Of a DNA stretch of 64,000 nucleotides, positions 1 through 10,966 are shown one piece after another. The notes beneath the pieces are model-generated. The model saw nothing but the letters and a program-made list of their open reading frames with translations. It was not told the origin of the DNA and ran no database searches. The position numbers and the translations under genes are program-made. The stretch is taken from contig JANTUC010000007.1 of assembly GCA_026873275.1 (NCBI GenBank), positions 1,426,001 through 1,490,000 of the forward strand. Reading direction: 5' to 3'. Every line of letters begins with the position of its first letter. Position 1 is the stretch's first letter. The DNA comes from Pseudopithomyces maydicus. Lineage: Eukaryota; Ascomycota; Dothideomycetes; Pleosporales; Didymosphaeriaceae.

Positions 1-1666
1 ATCTATCTGGACAATCGAACCGGCCAACCACACGCCCGCGCCGCCAGATTAGCATTTAATAATCATGGCCGCGCTAGCACTGCTGCATCCAACTTATTGC
101 TTAGCGCGCCCTGTTATTGCGTGCCGTCGATATTTTGCCTCGGCGCTTCCGGTCAACAATATATAATACGTGGGATGATCAGCCTCTCAGGAAAATACAC
201 GCCTCGCTAGCCCCTGCCCGAGCCCATCTCGCTAGGATATTACTTACCACCACGCAGACATCGCGAGACCACCTGCGCGCCTGGCCAGCTCCGCTTTCAC
301 GAGCTGTCACGGCGACGTTGGAAACGGCCTCACAGGTTTTTTTGCTCCTCTCTCGCGCGAATGCCCAGCGACGGGGGCAACAGCAACACCTCGACCAGCG
401 CCCGTGCGCGGTATGTAGGTAAGCCGTTGTCGCAAACACATGCCCTATGTAGTACTATACATGTAGCGTCATCTAATTTTGCTCCTACACATATGCCTCC
501 GAGGATGCGGAAAACGCCGGGCCATCCTGGTCCAAAACCTGCCCTACCTGCATGACTCTTTGATGGAAATCGCATGACCGCTGTGCCGCTCCACGGATTG
601 GGTGGATCCGTCGCACGCATTACAAGACATTACCATATAGGCACCTCAGCTTATGGAAACCGAAGAAGAAGAAAATTTCTTTGCATTTTTCCTTGTTGCC
701 ACCATGCCCACACGCAATACTTACACAAGCAAGGGGGCGTAGGAGCCCGCACAAGCATGTTGCTATTTTCGCGCCGTCTCACAAATACGGAAAATGCGAT
801 CTTCCAATGCGCTAAGCATTTGATAATAATTCAGTCGACCTATATTGGGATTTTCCTCGACATGATCAAACATGCACATGTCACCCGAGTTCTGCGGCTG
901 ACTACGGCCAGAGCCACGGCCACTTATGCCACCCCTCAATCTACCTACCTGCTAGTCTACTGCATCTATAGCCGCAGCCTAAGCAGCAACTTTGTCAACC
1001 CTCCGTACACAAAGTACTCTAACACCTTGAAATGTTCTTCTCCACACCTTTATGCAATGCGCCCGTCGCCTTACATACCCATACTCGCCTGATTGCTGGC
1101 CTGAAAGGATGGCTCGGGATTCAATGACCAAATCCATCTTCTGACATTGCTCACCCAAATCCATCTAACCGATGAAGCGGTCGCTGGCCGTCGTCTAGAG
1201 GCTGATTGTGACATGACATCCATGCTCGCCCTGCATGCACTGACAAACCCGCCTTCTGCCTCCCATCCATCGCTGCCTTGAACCGCGGCTTTACGCTGAG
1301 GCCCCAGCATGAACTTGCCCTCGTTCACAACCAGTTTCCAGTCTCAAGCATGCCGTCACCGGCACCGCTAAGCGCGTCGCTTGCACATGGTCCCATTGAA
1401 CTACACACGCCCCCAGTCCCGTCGCCTATCTGTGGCCAAAATCGGCGATCACACAAACCCCTGGCACACCTTACATCGCTACGCAATACTATGCGCGTCC
1501 CTCTTAGTGCGGTACACTGTTTCAAGCTGGAGTTTTTCCGTCGTACAACGGAATACACAAACTAATTTCCCCAGCTTGATCATCTCTTGGACGACAAGTA
1601 TCGCTACATGGTACGATTGCCCGCCTCGCTTGCAGTGCCTCCACAGAAGAAAATATCAGGGGGACT
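1..1666. other. Left-edge intergenic region, no supported gene
   Basis: Only short overlapping open frames on both strands, with no family resemblance, no convincing exon chain and no sustained coding composition. It lies downstream (3') of the REX1-like gene. I see no tRNA, repeat array or mobile element. A gene whose exons lie mostly left of the window cannot be excluded. Confidence 0.55.
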
Positions 1667-4093
1667 CTACTTGACTACTATGAACCCTACCCCGTTCTTA
1701 GCCTTCTTCACCGCTCGACTCAACTTCTCGTCCTCTTCGGGGCCCCACTGTGTAACCTCATCCCATTTCTTCACCCTATACTCGTCCCTATGCCTTTCTT
1801 GGAGCTGGCGGAGATGACGAACCTCGCGCGGGTCGCCCGTGCCGCTATACACGACGAGCGCCGTGCATGGCGGTAGCTTCCGGTAGATGCTGACGATGTT
1901 CTCAACCGTTTTCGTGACTTCCTTTCCAAGGGCTTCGTCCGTCATCTCCATTTCTCCATCTAGCGGGAGTCCGAGGCGCTTTAGCGCTGCCTGTCGTCGA
2001 GCTTTGGACTCGTCCGAGGCTCGCCCGTCGTCCCACCATCCACGCACGAGCTCAAGCTCACGTAGGCGAGCAAAGACGAAGTCGATGGTCTCGGTAGTGC
2101 CATTCTTGCCGACTGCCAGACCGCCGAGAACGTGTTCGATGCCCGCCACCACCTCGGCGTCCGAATCGCAGCCTACAGCCACCTTTGCCTGCGCCCCCGG
2201 GCCTTGGTTAGGGTTGCCCCAGTCGACCATTGCACCAGCTCTGTGCTCATTGCTCGCCTTCGGCCGTTTCGTACGCTCAAGACGTTTGAAGATGGACTCT
2301 GCATTGGTCTCGCTGGTACCCCATTTTGGTCCTCGTTCACATTTCTGTTTGACTAGGCCGAGGCATGTCTTTGCGTCTTCGATGCTATCGTGCCCGTCTG
2401 TGCCTTTCTGGATGTCTTTTTTGAGGAATTTTTGTGCCAGCCATTTAAGGGACTGCTTGTAGGGTGGGCCTTTGATATGTGGGAACAAGATACCAGTGTC
2501 GATGATGAAAGGGTGCGTCAGCTTCATAGCATTGAGGTCTGAATTCAAGGAGTGCCCGATGAGAATGGTTTGGGGTGTGAGGATGTCCAAGAGCTCTTTT
2601 TGGATGTCCGAAAGCGTGGTGGTAACATCCCGTAGCATCTCTTCTGTTATGCCAGACCACTGGGTCAAGTAGTCTTTGATAGGGGTGTTGGGCTTGACCA
2701 GCTTGTCCATGACCACAGTGCCGTCCCAGTCGATGAGGCTGATCCGTGTTAGTACGGAGACGTCGTTTTCATCCTTGCACATTTCACAATCCACAGCGAG
2801 TACGCGTCTGCCCGCCGTGATGCTGCCCTGCTCAATATCCTGTTCAGGCACGTCGCCATCTTCAAGGCGAGTAACACGACTGTCTACCCAGCCGTCATTT
2901 GCGGTGCAGTGAGCATCTGTGCGCCTCTGACAAGCTGCTTCTTTGGCTTCATCCGTCGTGAACCAAACCGGATGAATGACATATTCATTCTCCTGCTGCT
3001 CAGTAAGTGAGGCGATATACTTAGTTATAGGCGTCCGCGTGTTCTCCCAATGCTTGGAGTCTTGTGGAAGCGGGCCTTTATGCTTGCCGCTTTTTTTCAG
3101 TTGCTTCTCCTCCCGGGTTCTTGGTACTTGCGAGGAAAGCATGGCATGCATTGGTGAATGGAGTTTGACGTGATTTTTCCCGCGGGATTCTGATGGGCCT
3201 GCAATAGGCCACACGTCGGGAAATATGTCGGATAGGGGTTTGAGTGGATCGGGTAGCTTATCATACTTCAATTTGGCCGGATGGTAATCGTCATGCCTGA
3301 TGTCCAGCCGCTTGGGCCTGGCGCTTGTGTCAGTCTCAGTAGATTCATCCTCAGCATGTTTGGATTCTAGAGGTAGTCTGCCGTTGAACATGGCCATTTC
3401 AAGGCCAGGAACCATCAGCACAACCACTTTGTGAATGTTTCCGCGGTTCTCGACTGCCACCCACTGTGGTGCCGTACCGTCGGCAAGAATATATAGCGCT
3501 AGAACCTGCAGGTCCGACACCCTTGTGATCCCATTGAGACGGGCATTGTGTGAATGCCTGATTACTGGATAGTGTCGATCAAGCTTGCGCGCCTTTCCCC
3601 GTTCCTCCCGACACTTGGCTATGTCTTCCGGTGAGTCTTTGCTTTGTGCTGCCATCTTTTCGCGGGTGCTGAATGGGTTGCGTGGTGGCAGTGGCCGCTC
3701 GTCAGACTCGCTACCCTTGGGTGCGAAGGGGTTTCCCTCGAAAAGGACAGGCACGGTGCCAGACGCAGCGGCAGGTTCGTTTTCAAGGTCTCTCTCTTGG
3801 TCGAGACTTGGATCGGGAGACGGCGAAGGGCGCGGACTCGGACTCTGACGTCGTGCACGCTTGGAGGCAGCATCATGGCTCCGCTCCCGCTCCGAGTTCT
3901 CGCGCGCCTGCTTCTCGAGCCGTCTTTTTCCAGCCTTTCCCCCGACCACAGTCCAACCTTCGTCGTTGTTGCTCGGCTCCGCCGTGTGTATATCGTCGTC
4001 GCCTTTTAGGTACGCGAGTGTTGCACCAAGGCCAAAGTCTGCAGGCTCGGGTGCATCGCCGGGATGGAAGCTGCCGCGCTTCCTTTTTCCCAT
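1667..4093 (-). CDS. REX1: RNA exonuclease 1-like (REX1/RNH70), DEDDh 3'-5' exoribonuclease
   Basis: Single-exon gene of 808 codons. An upstream in-frame ATG at 4171 exists, but the ATG at 4093 opens a typical basic, nuclear-type N-terminus (MGKRKRG), so I chose it. The exonuclease domain lies at about residues 428-585: Exo I has the pattern VDCEMC (acidic D and E), a middle motif reads GHSLNSDL, and the last motif HDSIEDA carries the catalytic His and Asp, which makes it DEDDh. The N-terminal 150 residues are Lys/Arg/Pro/Glu-rich and probably disordered. In yeast, Rex1 trims 3' ends of 5S rRNA, 5.8S rRNA and tRNA precursors in the nucleus; that role is inferred from family membership. A REX3/REXO-type paralogue is the alternative. 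The frame is intact, unlike several neighbours. Confidence 0.9.
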   Translation of the reverse strand: MGKRKRGSFHPGDAPEPADFGLGATLAYLKGDDDIHTAEPSNNDEGWTVVGGKAGKRRLEKQARENSERERSHDAASKRARRQSPSPRPSPSPDPSLDQERDLENEPAAASGTVPVLFEGNPFAPKGSESDERPLPPRNPFSTREKMAAQSKDSPEDIAKCREERGKARKLDRHYPVIRHSHNARLNGITRVSDLQVLALYILADGTAPQWVAVENRGNIHKVVVLMVPGLEMAMFNGRLPLESKHAEDESTETDTSARPKRLDIRHDDYHPAKLKYDKLPDPLKPLSDIFPDVWPIAGPSESRGKNHVKLHSPMHAMLSSQVPRTREEKQLKKSGKHKGPLPQDSKHWENTRTPITKYIASLTEQQENEYVIHPVWFTTDEAKEAACQRRTDAHCTANDGWVDSRVTRLEDGDVPEQDIEQGSITAGRRVLAVDCEMCKDENDVSVLTRISLIDWDGTVVMDKLVKPNTPIKDYLTQWSGITEEMLRDVTTTLSDIQKELLDILTPQTILIGHSLNSDLNAMKLTHPFIIDTGILFPHIKGPPYKQSLKWLAQKFLKKDIQKGTDGHDSIEDAKTCLGLVKQKCERGPKWGTSETNAESIFKRLERTKRPKASNEHRAGAMVDWGNPNQGPGAQAKVAVGCDSDAEVVAGIEHVLGGLAVGKNGTTETIDFVFARLRELELVRGWWDDGRASDESKARRQAALKRLGLPLDGEMEMTDEALGKEVTKTVENIVSIYRKLPPCTALVVYSGTGDPREVRHLRQLQERHRDEYRVKKWDEVTQWGPEEDEKLSRAVKKAKNGVGFIVVK

Positions 4094-4432
4094 CGTGCGC
4101 AGCGTACAACGGATCGTTCCCGGATCGTTCCCGGATTGTATGTGATGTTGGTGCGATCCTACGGCCGACACAGAATTGAGCGCGTAAAAGCACTGCGTTG
4201 GGTCAAAGAAGCGATTAATTGCGCGTGTAGAGTTACGGAAGGGCCCTCGACAATAATTTAGAAGTAGTAACTGAGCTCAGTGGCCCGTGCTCCTGCTGCA
4301 GGTCATAGAGCGGGAGCCCCACAGCATTCATGTCCGCTCATGCAATGCATCCTGTTTGGCGCTGTCTCACGTCGTTTATTCGGCTTCCGCTTCTTTGATT
4401 TCGCTATACATTTATTCAGCCGCACATGCGCC

Positions 4433-6707
4433 TCAAGCTGTAAAAGTTCCCTTCTCGACGGCGCAGTCCACCAGACTGCCGCCTTTGATCACGTTGGTGG
4501 AGCAAATCATGATTCTGCTCCCCTTCCTTCGCCACCAACATCCTTCAACTTGCTTCCTACAAATCTCAAGGCTGCAACCTCAGCCCTTGTCACACCGCCT
4601 AAGAAAAACACCACCACTGTTTTGTTAGCATCGTTGTGACTTCCATTTAGCATACTCCGTGCTTTGATCGCCTTCTCTTCACCCGTCTGTGTTTCATCGA
4701 ACGTTGCTCCACGCACATACTTGCACGCATCATCAAATATGCGGAGACCTTGCGCAAGGGGTTTGACTGCGCCGCGGCACGAGGGTCAGATGGTGGCTTG
4801 ATGCTGTTTGCAAGAGTCTGTTTCTGAATGACGGACTGGATGATGCGGACCGAGAGTGGCGCATAGCCCGAAAACGTATACGAGATATCATTCGGCTCAG
4901 CTTCGTTCACATCGTCATCCCAGATCTTGAGCGACTTTCGCAGTGGCGTGTAATTCGTGACAGAACCAGGCTTTGCAGCTGGCGTGGCACCTAATCCCGA
5001 TCCACCGCGAGGCTGTAAGAGGTTCATCTTTTCAAGTGAGGAGAGAGTGAGAATATGCTGAGGCCCATAGGCTTGGATTATAGTCCGCTTGAAACTTTCC
5101 AAATCTTTGGGTCGCATACCAGCATTGGTGGTGCTTTCCAAGCAGAGAAGTCGGAGGATTTGATCTAGCGGTACGTCACGGTTGATGAGTTCGTTAATGG
5201 TATCGTGTTGTGTTGTGGGGTCTAAGCCAGACATGACATTCTGCTGCACCTCAAGTGATCGTCGAAAAACATCGGTGTGTGTGAACTTGATGATTTCTTC
5301 AGCAAGTGACGTGTGGAGCTTCAAACTTGCTTGCTCGGCTTGATAACCAGGTAGTTTTGTGACGAATTCGCGTAATTCGGCCGTTGTTTTGGCTGCCAAT
5401 TGATTTCGCTCTGTACTACTCTGCAGTCGTCGGGCTGCCTTGTTTAGGAGATTTCCTACAATGGCAAAATTGGAATCCCCAAGAGTCGAATATAGTGAGT
5501 CTTTTGGATCAATCAATATCTTGCGTTTCATGCTCGTTGATGCTGACCCGCTTTGTCCAGGCGTCGGCGGTGCAGCTCCTCCGACAACAGACGAATCAAC
5601 TTCTGTCTGATTTGCTGAGATGTTAAACACCTCATCTATTAGACCCTCATATGTCAATTGTGTGAGAAGCACAGTCGGGAAGTCGACTTCACGGTCAATG
5701 ATAATCAAGCTATCAATCATGGAGCTTGGGGCTAAGCCTAAAAGCGACGCATTGCCACTGTTCGGAGCATCGCCAGCGGTGACTTCAGTACGCATGCGAA
5801 TGAGCAGATCGGCCAGACGCTTGGCATTATCGCCCTTACCAATGATGCGTGGAAAGAGACCGTACTTCAGCTGCTGCTGCATCAAAGCCTTGGCTGCAAG
5901 GTATATCGAGGTAGGGTCTTGGTGCTGCAGTAGATGAGCTCAGGATCAAAGCCGTTGGCAGTGAGCATACCAAGTAAAGATCTGTCACGGCGTCTTCAAG
6001 CTCCAGGGACATGACGTCGTCTGCCAGGGGAACGAAGAACATTGGCCATTCGCTAATGCTGGCTTCGCCTAACACACCTGCACCTTCAAGGAGCTGGTCT
6101 GATACTAGCGTCCTTCGTGGCACCCAAAAGATGGAAAATTCATGCTCTATCTGACTATCGTTTCGCAAACGCTTTATCTGTTCTACGATAGATGTTAGCA
6201 TCGTACAATAGATTACACCTCTATGGAAAGCGAGAGGGAATCCAATAAAAATGCTATGATCGATATAGGGCGCAAGACTGGCTAAACAGAGTGGAATGCG
6301 ATCTGTCTAGCCTACTTTTTGTCCCAAACGCCCACGACGACAGTGAAGCCAGCTAAAAGCCCGGCATTCGAGTAGACTTACCAGCGACAGACATGACAGT
6401 CTTCGCCTTCTCGCCTCGGACGAGGAAGACCACGTTCCGTTGCGACGAGTTGACGTTGTCATTCTCGAGGAAGAAGAATTTGTCGACGCCATACTCTTGT
6501 AATGTGGACGACTTGACGAGCAAGTTCACGGAACCTGCAAGTGCTTTTTCAAGCACCAGATTCTTCTTGCCTCTGATCTAGGCAAGGGGTTAGCAGGGGA
6601 AATGCAGAGTAATGACGATATTACCCTACACCCTCGAGCAGAAGAAGCAGGTCCCGGCGAGCCCTTTCGGATATCTCCGAGGCGTTGAAAGGCGTAATCG
6701 GAGCCAT
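4433..6707 (-). CDS. VPS33: Vacuolar sorting protein VPS33 (Sec1/Munc18 family), frame broken twice
   Basis: The SM-family subunit of HOPS and CORVET, which binds and proofreads SNARE bundles at endosome and vacuole membranes. Exons on the minus strand are 6630-6707, 6382-6577, 5971-6182 and 4433-5924; the splice phases agree. Recognisable stretches are EYGVDKFFFLEN, IEHEFSIFWVPRRTLVSD, GLFPRIIGKGDNAKR, SLIIIDREVDF and LLTQLTYEGLIDE. The last exon is broken twice: at the G run 4758-4761, after which the conserved GATFDE/FFLGG region continues in another frame, and at the C run 4520-4523, after which the C-terminal tail (MICSTN...VEKGTFTA) continues. Adding one base at each point gives 660 codons including stop, the family length. 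As written, translation stops at 4647 and loses about 70 residues. I favour sequencing error. Confidence 0.88.
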
Positions 6708-7106
6708 GGTAGCCAAATATTAAGAGACACTAGGCATGTGGTTCAGGCGTGCAGGCATATTGGCATTAACTTTGCTGCCGCCTGTTCTCACAGAAGCGTG
6801 GTGAAAAGCGCAAACGAAGTTGGCGAGATATAGGGCACGTGCACGGACATTGCTGATTCATCAATAGTTCTTGGCATCCTGCGCACATGCAACGCTTGTT
6901 GCCCCGGCTGGGGTGGGCCCAGCTAGGTGCACATGTCGTGAGGCATCCAGTTATGGTCTACATAGGCGGATGCATCCTGTAAATGAGCTCAAATAGTTCA
7001 TTTTCTATGTACTTGACTGGGGTATACAGCGGATCAAAGCTTAATAAACACAAAAACATCAAATCATTCACATGTTACATCATATCCTACACCACCAGCT
7101 CGAACA
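6708..7106. other. VPS33 upstream region / VTA1 downstream region
   Basis: About 400 nt between the VPS33 start and the VTA1 stop, both on the minus strand. It should hold the VPS33 promoter and the VTA1 3' UTR. No distinct motif or further gene is visible. Confidence 0.5.
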
Positions 7107-8496
7107 TTACTGTGCCCCCAAAGACTGAAGCGCCAGCCTGAGCTCTTTCACTGCAGTGTTGACATCTTCAAAGTTGAGTGCTGAGATGGCCCATTTTGCA
7201 TGTTTTGCAGCCGCCATCTGAGCTTCTTCGTCTGTCTTGAATGGGCCCTGGTGCTGAAAAGACTGCGCCGGCTGCTGTTGCGGCACGGAAGGATTGTTGA
7301 ACGGTAGTGGCTGTGGGGGCTGGAAGACTGGCAACTGCGGTTGCGGAGGTGGAGGTGGAGTCGAGTAAGGATTTGCAGACGGCTGGAAAGCTGGCGGTGG
7401 ATGAACCTGTTGCGACGTTGGTGCAATGGGCGCGGTTGACGTCATGTTCTGGTAAAACTCCTGAGGGCTCGGTGCCGAGGGTGCTTGCGGTGCCGGTGGT
7501 CCAGTAGGGAGACCTGGTGCTCGAGGCGACGGGTCGAAAGGATTGGACCCCATCGTCTCATCTTCTATCGACGGTGCGGTTGGTAGATTTGGCGGTGCGT
7601 CGTCTGCAGTAAAGGTGGGAACGTTTACCCTGGGGAAATAGCCACCACCATCGGAGACTACAGATCCCTGGCGCGACGTAGCTGGTTGTGAGATGGGAGA
7701 CACGTCACGATGCGAAGAGTAGTCGGTCGGGGCTGAAGGCAACGTCGGTGGAGGAGACACCTTGGGCGCTGATATGGTCGGCGAAGGTCGGGCATCGGTG
7801 TTGGGTGCTGTTTCGACGTAGGGCTGGTATGGATTCTGCATACGAGGCTGCTGGGTATCCTCGGTGTTTTGGTCAAGTGTCTGAACCTCGGGATCGGTCG
7901 GGTCGAGGAGAGACGGAGAGGTGACTGCCGGCGGCTCGTGGGCGGGGTTGGTGAGGTTTGGGTCTTCGCCACCTCGGATGGCTTTGAGGATGCGCGCGGC
8001 ATGATATTTTGCAAACTTCTGCTTGGACTTGATCTCGGGCTCTGGGTCCTTCTTCCAGATGGTGAGGATCTCGAAGAAGGTGGCGGCGGCCAGGAGGGTA
8101 TCGGCAGTGCTTTTGGTCACACTGTTCGCAGTCATGTCCTTCTCGCCCTTTGCAAACGTGGTCAGGGCAAACTGTTCACAGTATGCCTGGGCGGCTGTCT
8201 CGTCGAACAGGGCGTCTTCGTTGGGGTTTGCGTTTTTGGTCTGCTCGAGCTTGTCCATCAGATTGGTGGTGTAGACGGTGCATTCCGAATCGGCCGTGTG
8301 GAGGCCCGATCCGATGATCTTCTGGATGGCATAGAAGCGCACTGGGTATTCTCAGCTGGTGTACATGGTGGGGGAGGGGAGCTCTGCACCCACGCCAATA
8401 GGAAAGGAGGGGCTTGTAGGGCTCCAGCTGGTGGGCGCGCTGGATGAAGGGCGCGATCTGGGCGGGCTTGAGCTTCGCGGGCAGAGTGTCGGCCAT
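7107..8496 (-). CDS. VTA1: Vacuolar protein sorting-associated protein VTA1 (LIP5 homologue)
   Basis: Cofactor of the ESCRT-disassembling ATPase Vps4 in multivesicular body formation. Two exons: 8394-8496 (starting MADTLPAKLKPAQIAPFIQR) and 7107-8350. The 43-nt intron has a GTGGGT donor and CTGAG acceptor. Exon lengths sum to 1347 nt, giving 448 aa. The N-terminal Vta1/MIT-like helical domain covers about residues 1-150 (AHQLEPYKPLLSYW, FAKYHAARILKAIRGGEDPNL). A long Pro/Ser/Thr/Gln-rich linker follows to about residue 395. A C-terminal helical segment (EEAQMAAAKHAKWAISALNFEDV) matches the Vps4-binding, dimerising VSL-like end. It is divergent from the PDI gene across about 295 nt. The intron boundary is my best phase-consistent choice. 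Confidence 0.87.
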
Positions 8497-8791
8497 GGCG
8501 TGGTGGGAGAAGGAGGAGGGATGCAGGGCTTCAGTGGGTTGTGCTTGTGTGCGGGGAGCTGCGAGAGACAGGCAGATGTCATGTACATTGTGTCTACAGG
8601 TAGATCAGACTACAGTGTAGCTGACCCCTGTTTAGCGCGGCGCGGGGTGCAGGAGCTTTGAAGCACGGTAGATGCCACTCTGGCTTCAAAGAACACCATG
8701 TAAGTGAGCCACGCCTACATAAGCACGCACCGGACGCCGAGCTGTGGAGCCTCCTTCGCTCTCCAGACCTCGCACCCACCACGTCGCAGCC
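8497..8791. promoter_or_regulatory. Shared divergent promoter, VTA1 / PDI
   Basis: The 295 nt between the two divergent start codons must carry both upstream regions. I recognise no specific factor site. Confidence 0.4.
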
Positions 8792-10339
8792 ATGGTACGC
8801 TCCGCCGCCATCACCGCTGCCGTTGCAGCACTTGCCCTCCAGGCCGACGCCGCTGGGCTCTACCCGAAGAGCTCCAAGGTGCTCCAGGCCGACAGCACCA
8901 ACTACGACCGCCTGATCACAAAGTCCAACTACACGTCGATTGTCGAGTAAGCCTTGTGCTCCGCCTCTGCCATCTTTCTGTGTCTGAACGTCTCTGACCC
9001 CTCCAACAGGTTCTATGCGCCATGGTGCGGCCACTGCAAGAACCTCCAGCCCGCCTACGAGAGGGCCGCCAAGTCTCTCGAGGGCATTGCGAAGGTCGCC
9101 GCCGTCAACTGCGACGAGGAACTCAACAAGCCCCTGTGCGGCAGAATGGGCGTGCAGGGCTTCCCCACGCTCAAGATCGTCCGCCCCGGCAAGAAGCCCG
9201 GCAAGCCTACCGTCGAGGACTACCAAGGCCCGCGCGAGGCCAAGGGCATCGTCGAAATGGTCAAGGATAAGGTCCCCAACAACGTCAAGAGAGTGACCGA
9301 CGCGAAGCTGGACGAGTGGCTGGAGGAGCACAAGGACAACGCAAAGGCCATCCTCTTCAGCGAAAAGGGTGCCATCAGCGCCACCCTGAGGACCCTGGCC
9401 ATCGACTTCGCCGGCATCGTGGACATTGCGCAGATCAAGAAGAGCGAGAGTGGCGCCGTGGACAAGTACGCCATATCCAAGTTCCCTGCCCTCGTACTCC
9501 TGAAGCCTGGCTCGGACGAGCCAATCCAGTATGACGGAGCCATGGAGAAGCAGGCCATGGTGGAATTTCTCTCGCAGGTTGCACCGCCAAACCCTGATTG
9601 CCCTCCCGCCAAGGCGAAGAAGGATAACAAAAAGAAAGAGAAGAAGGACGACAAGAAGAAGGAGAGCAAATTCTCCAAGGCTTCGTCTTCACACAAATCG
9701 TCCGAGGCGTCTTCTGCCGCTGCGTCGGCCGCAGACGAGACGCTTGAGGAAGCCAACAAGCCTACCGAATCCCCCGATGCAAGCCTCAAAGACGAGGATA
9801 CACCTGAGCCGGTTGTAGTAGACGAGGTTAAGCCGATCATACCTGTCATCGGCGACTCGTCCGAGTTGCAGGCTGCTTGTCTCACCGAGAAGAGCAAGAC
9901 CTGCATTCTCGCCATTCTCCCCACAGATGAGTCTGCCGAGACTGCTACAATAGCTCTATCCTCTCTCGCCACCATTCACAAGAAGCACGATGGGTTAAAG
10001 ACAAATCTTTTTCCCTTTATCGGCGTCCCGGCCTCGAACGCAATTGCAGCATCTCTGCTCAAGGAGCTCAGCCTTGGAAGCGACGATCAGGTTCATCTCG
10101 TCGCAACCAATGGCAAACGATCCTGGTACAAGAAGTACTCTGGTACTACCTATGGTCCTACTGAGGTAGAATCCTGGGTCGATGCCATTCGAATGGGCGA
10201 TGGAAAGAAAGAGAAGCTTCCAGGATCATTGCTGGTTGCGGTTGAGCAAGAAGGAGCCAAGGATGAAAAATTTGTGGACGAACCACAGGTTCCAGCTGAA
10301 GATCCTGAGCCATCGGTACCTGAACACGGGGAGCTCTAA
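8792..10339 (+). CDS. ER protein disulfide isomerase (MPD1/P5-like) with C-terminal HGEL
   Basis: Thiol oxidoreductase of the ER lumen. Exons are 8792-8946 and 9010-10339, giving 494 aa. The intron 8947-9009 has GTAAGC and CAACAG ends and splits the thioredoxin fold just before FYAPWCGHCKN, which carries the CGHC active site at about residue 60. A signal peptide (MVRSAAITAAVAALALQADA) starts the protein. One catalytic domain is followed by a second thioredoxin-like domain without CxxC, then a Lys/Glu-rich and Ser/Ala-rich linker (about residues 250-330), then a third redox-inactive thioredoxin-like region. The last four residues HGEL resemble the fungal HDEL retention signal with Asp replaced by Gly. 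The single CxxC and long linker fit MPD1/P5-type PDIs rather than two-site Pdi1. Whether HGEL retains the protein is untested. Confidence 0.9.
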
Positions 10340-10966
10340 GCATTAGAATTGTGGTGTGTGTACAAAATTAACCTGCGTGATGTCTTTTAGCGAGTGCGTG
10401 TACAGTAACTACATAATCTTCAGAATGTGATCGCTGCACTTTTTGAATGAAAGTTTTGTCTATGATGCACCGGTTCTTGGGTCGTAGCGATAAGGATGGC
10501 CACAATGATACGATAAACCTGCGTCTCGGTCACGTCATTGGCAGCGGCAATTGCATATAGCTGAGACTTTTGGCTGTGCAGGCGTCTTGTTTATAATACT
10601 TTGTGAAATTTCTGAGCCATGGATAGATAACTTATCTTTTCGGACCGCTAGACATGCATCTTCATTACGTTCTCCGTACCTCGAATGGTGTCATAGCAGC
10701 CACCTACACGCCACCAGGGTCGTTGCGGTTCATTTTGCAGGTATACACACGAAGATGAGCACGAGGGAGCCAGGTGCAATACGTGGTCATGCGCACCAGG
10801 GCAAGCGAAGAAGGCCATAGGTAGTCTAGATTTGTGTCTAGCAGCGAAGCTGATGTATGTACTATGAAGTACATATGCACCCCAAAAGTATATATGCACC
10901 TCGATTCACAGTTGAACCTTGTCTCTTGAAACTCCAGATTGCCTGTTCTTCACGACGGTATCCGAC
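10340..10966. promoter_or_regulatory. Intergenic region with TATA-like box upstream of the MFS gene
   Basis: About 630 nt between PDI and the transporter. A TATA-like run (AAGTATATATGC) lies at about 10887-10896, roughly 75 nt before the transporter ATG, in a plausible core-promoter position. No coding signal is seen. Confidence 0.4.

Noticed and set aside
8594..9331. A 245-codon minus-strand frame opposite the PDI gene
   Set aside because: Antisense to the CGHC thioredoxin exon, spanning promoter, intron and exon without any family signal.
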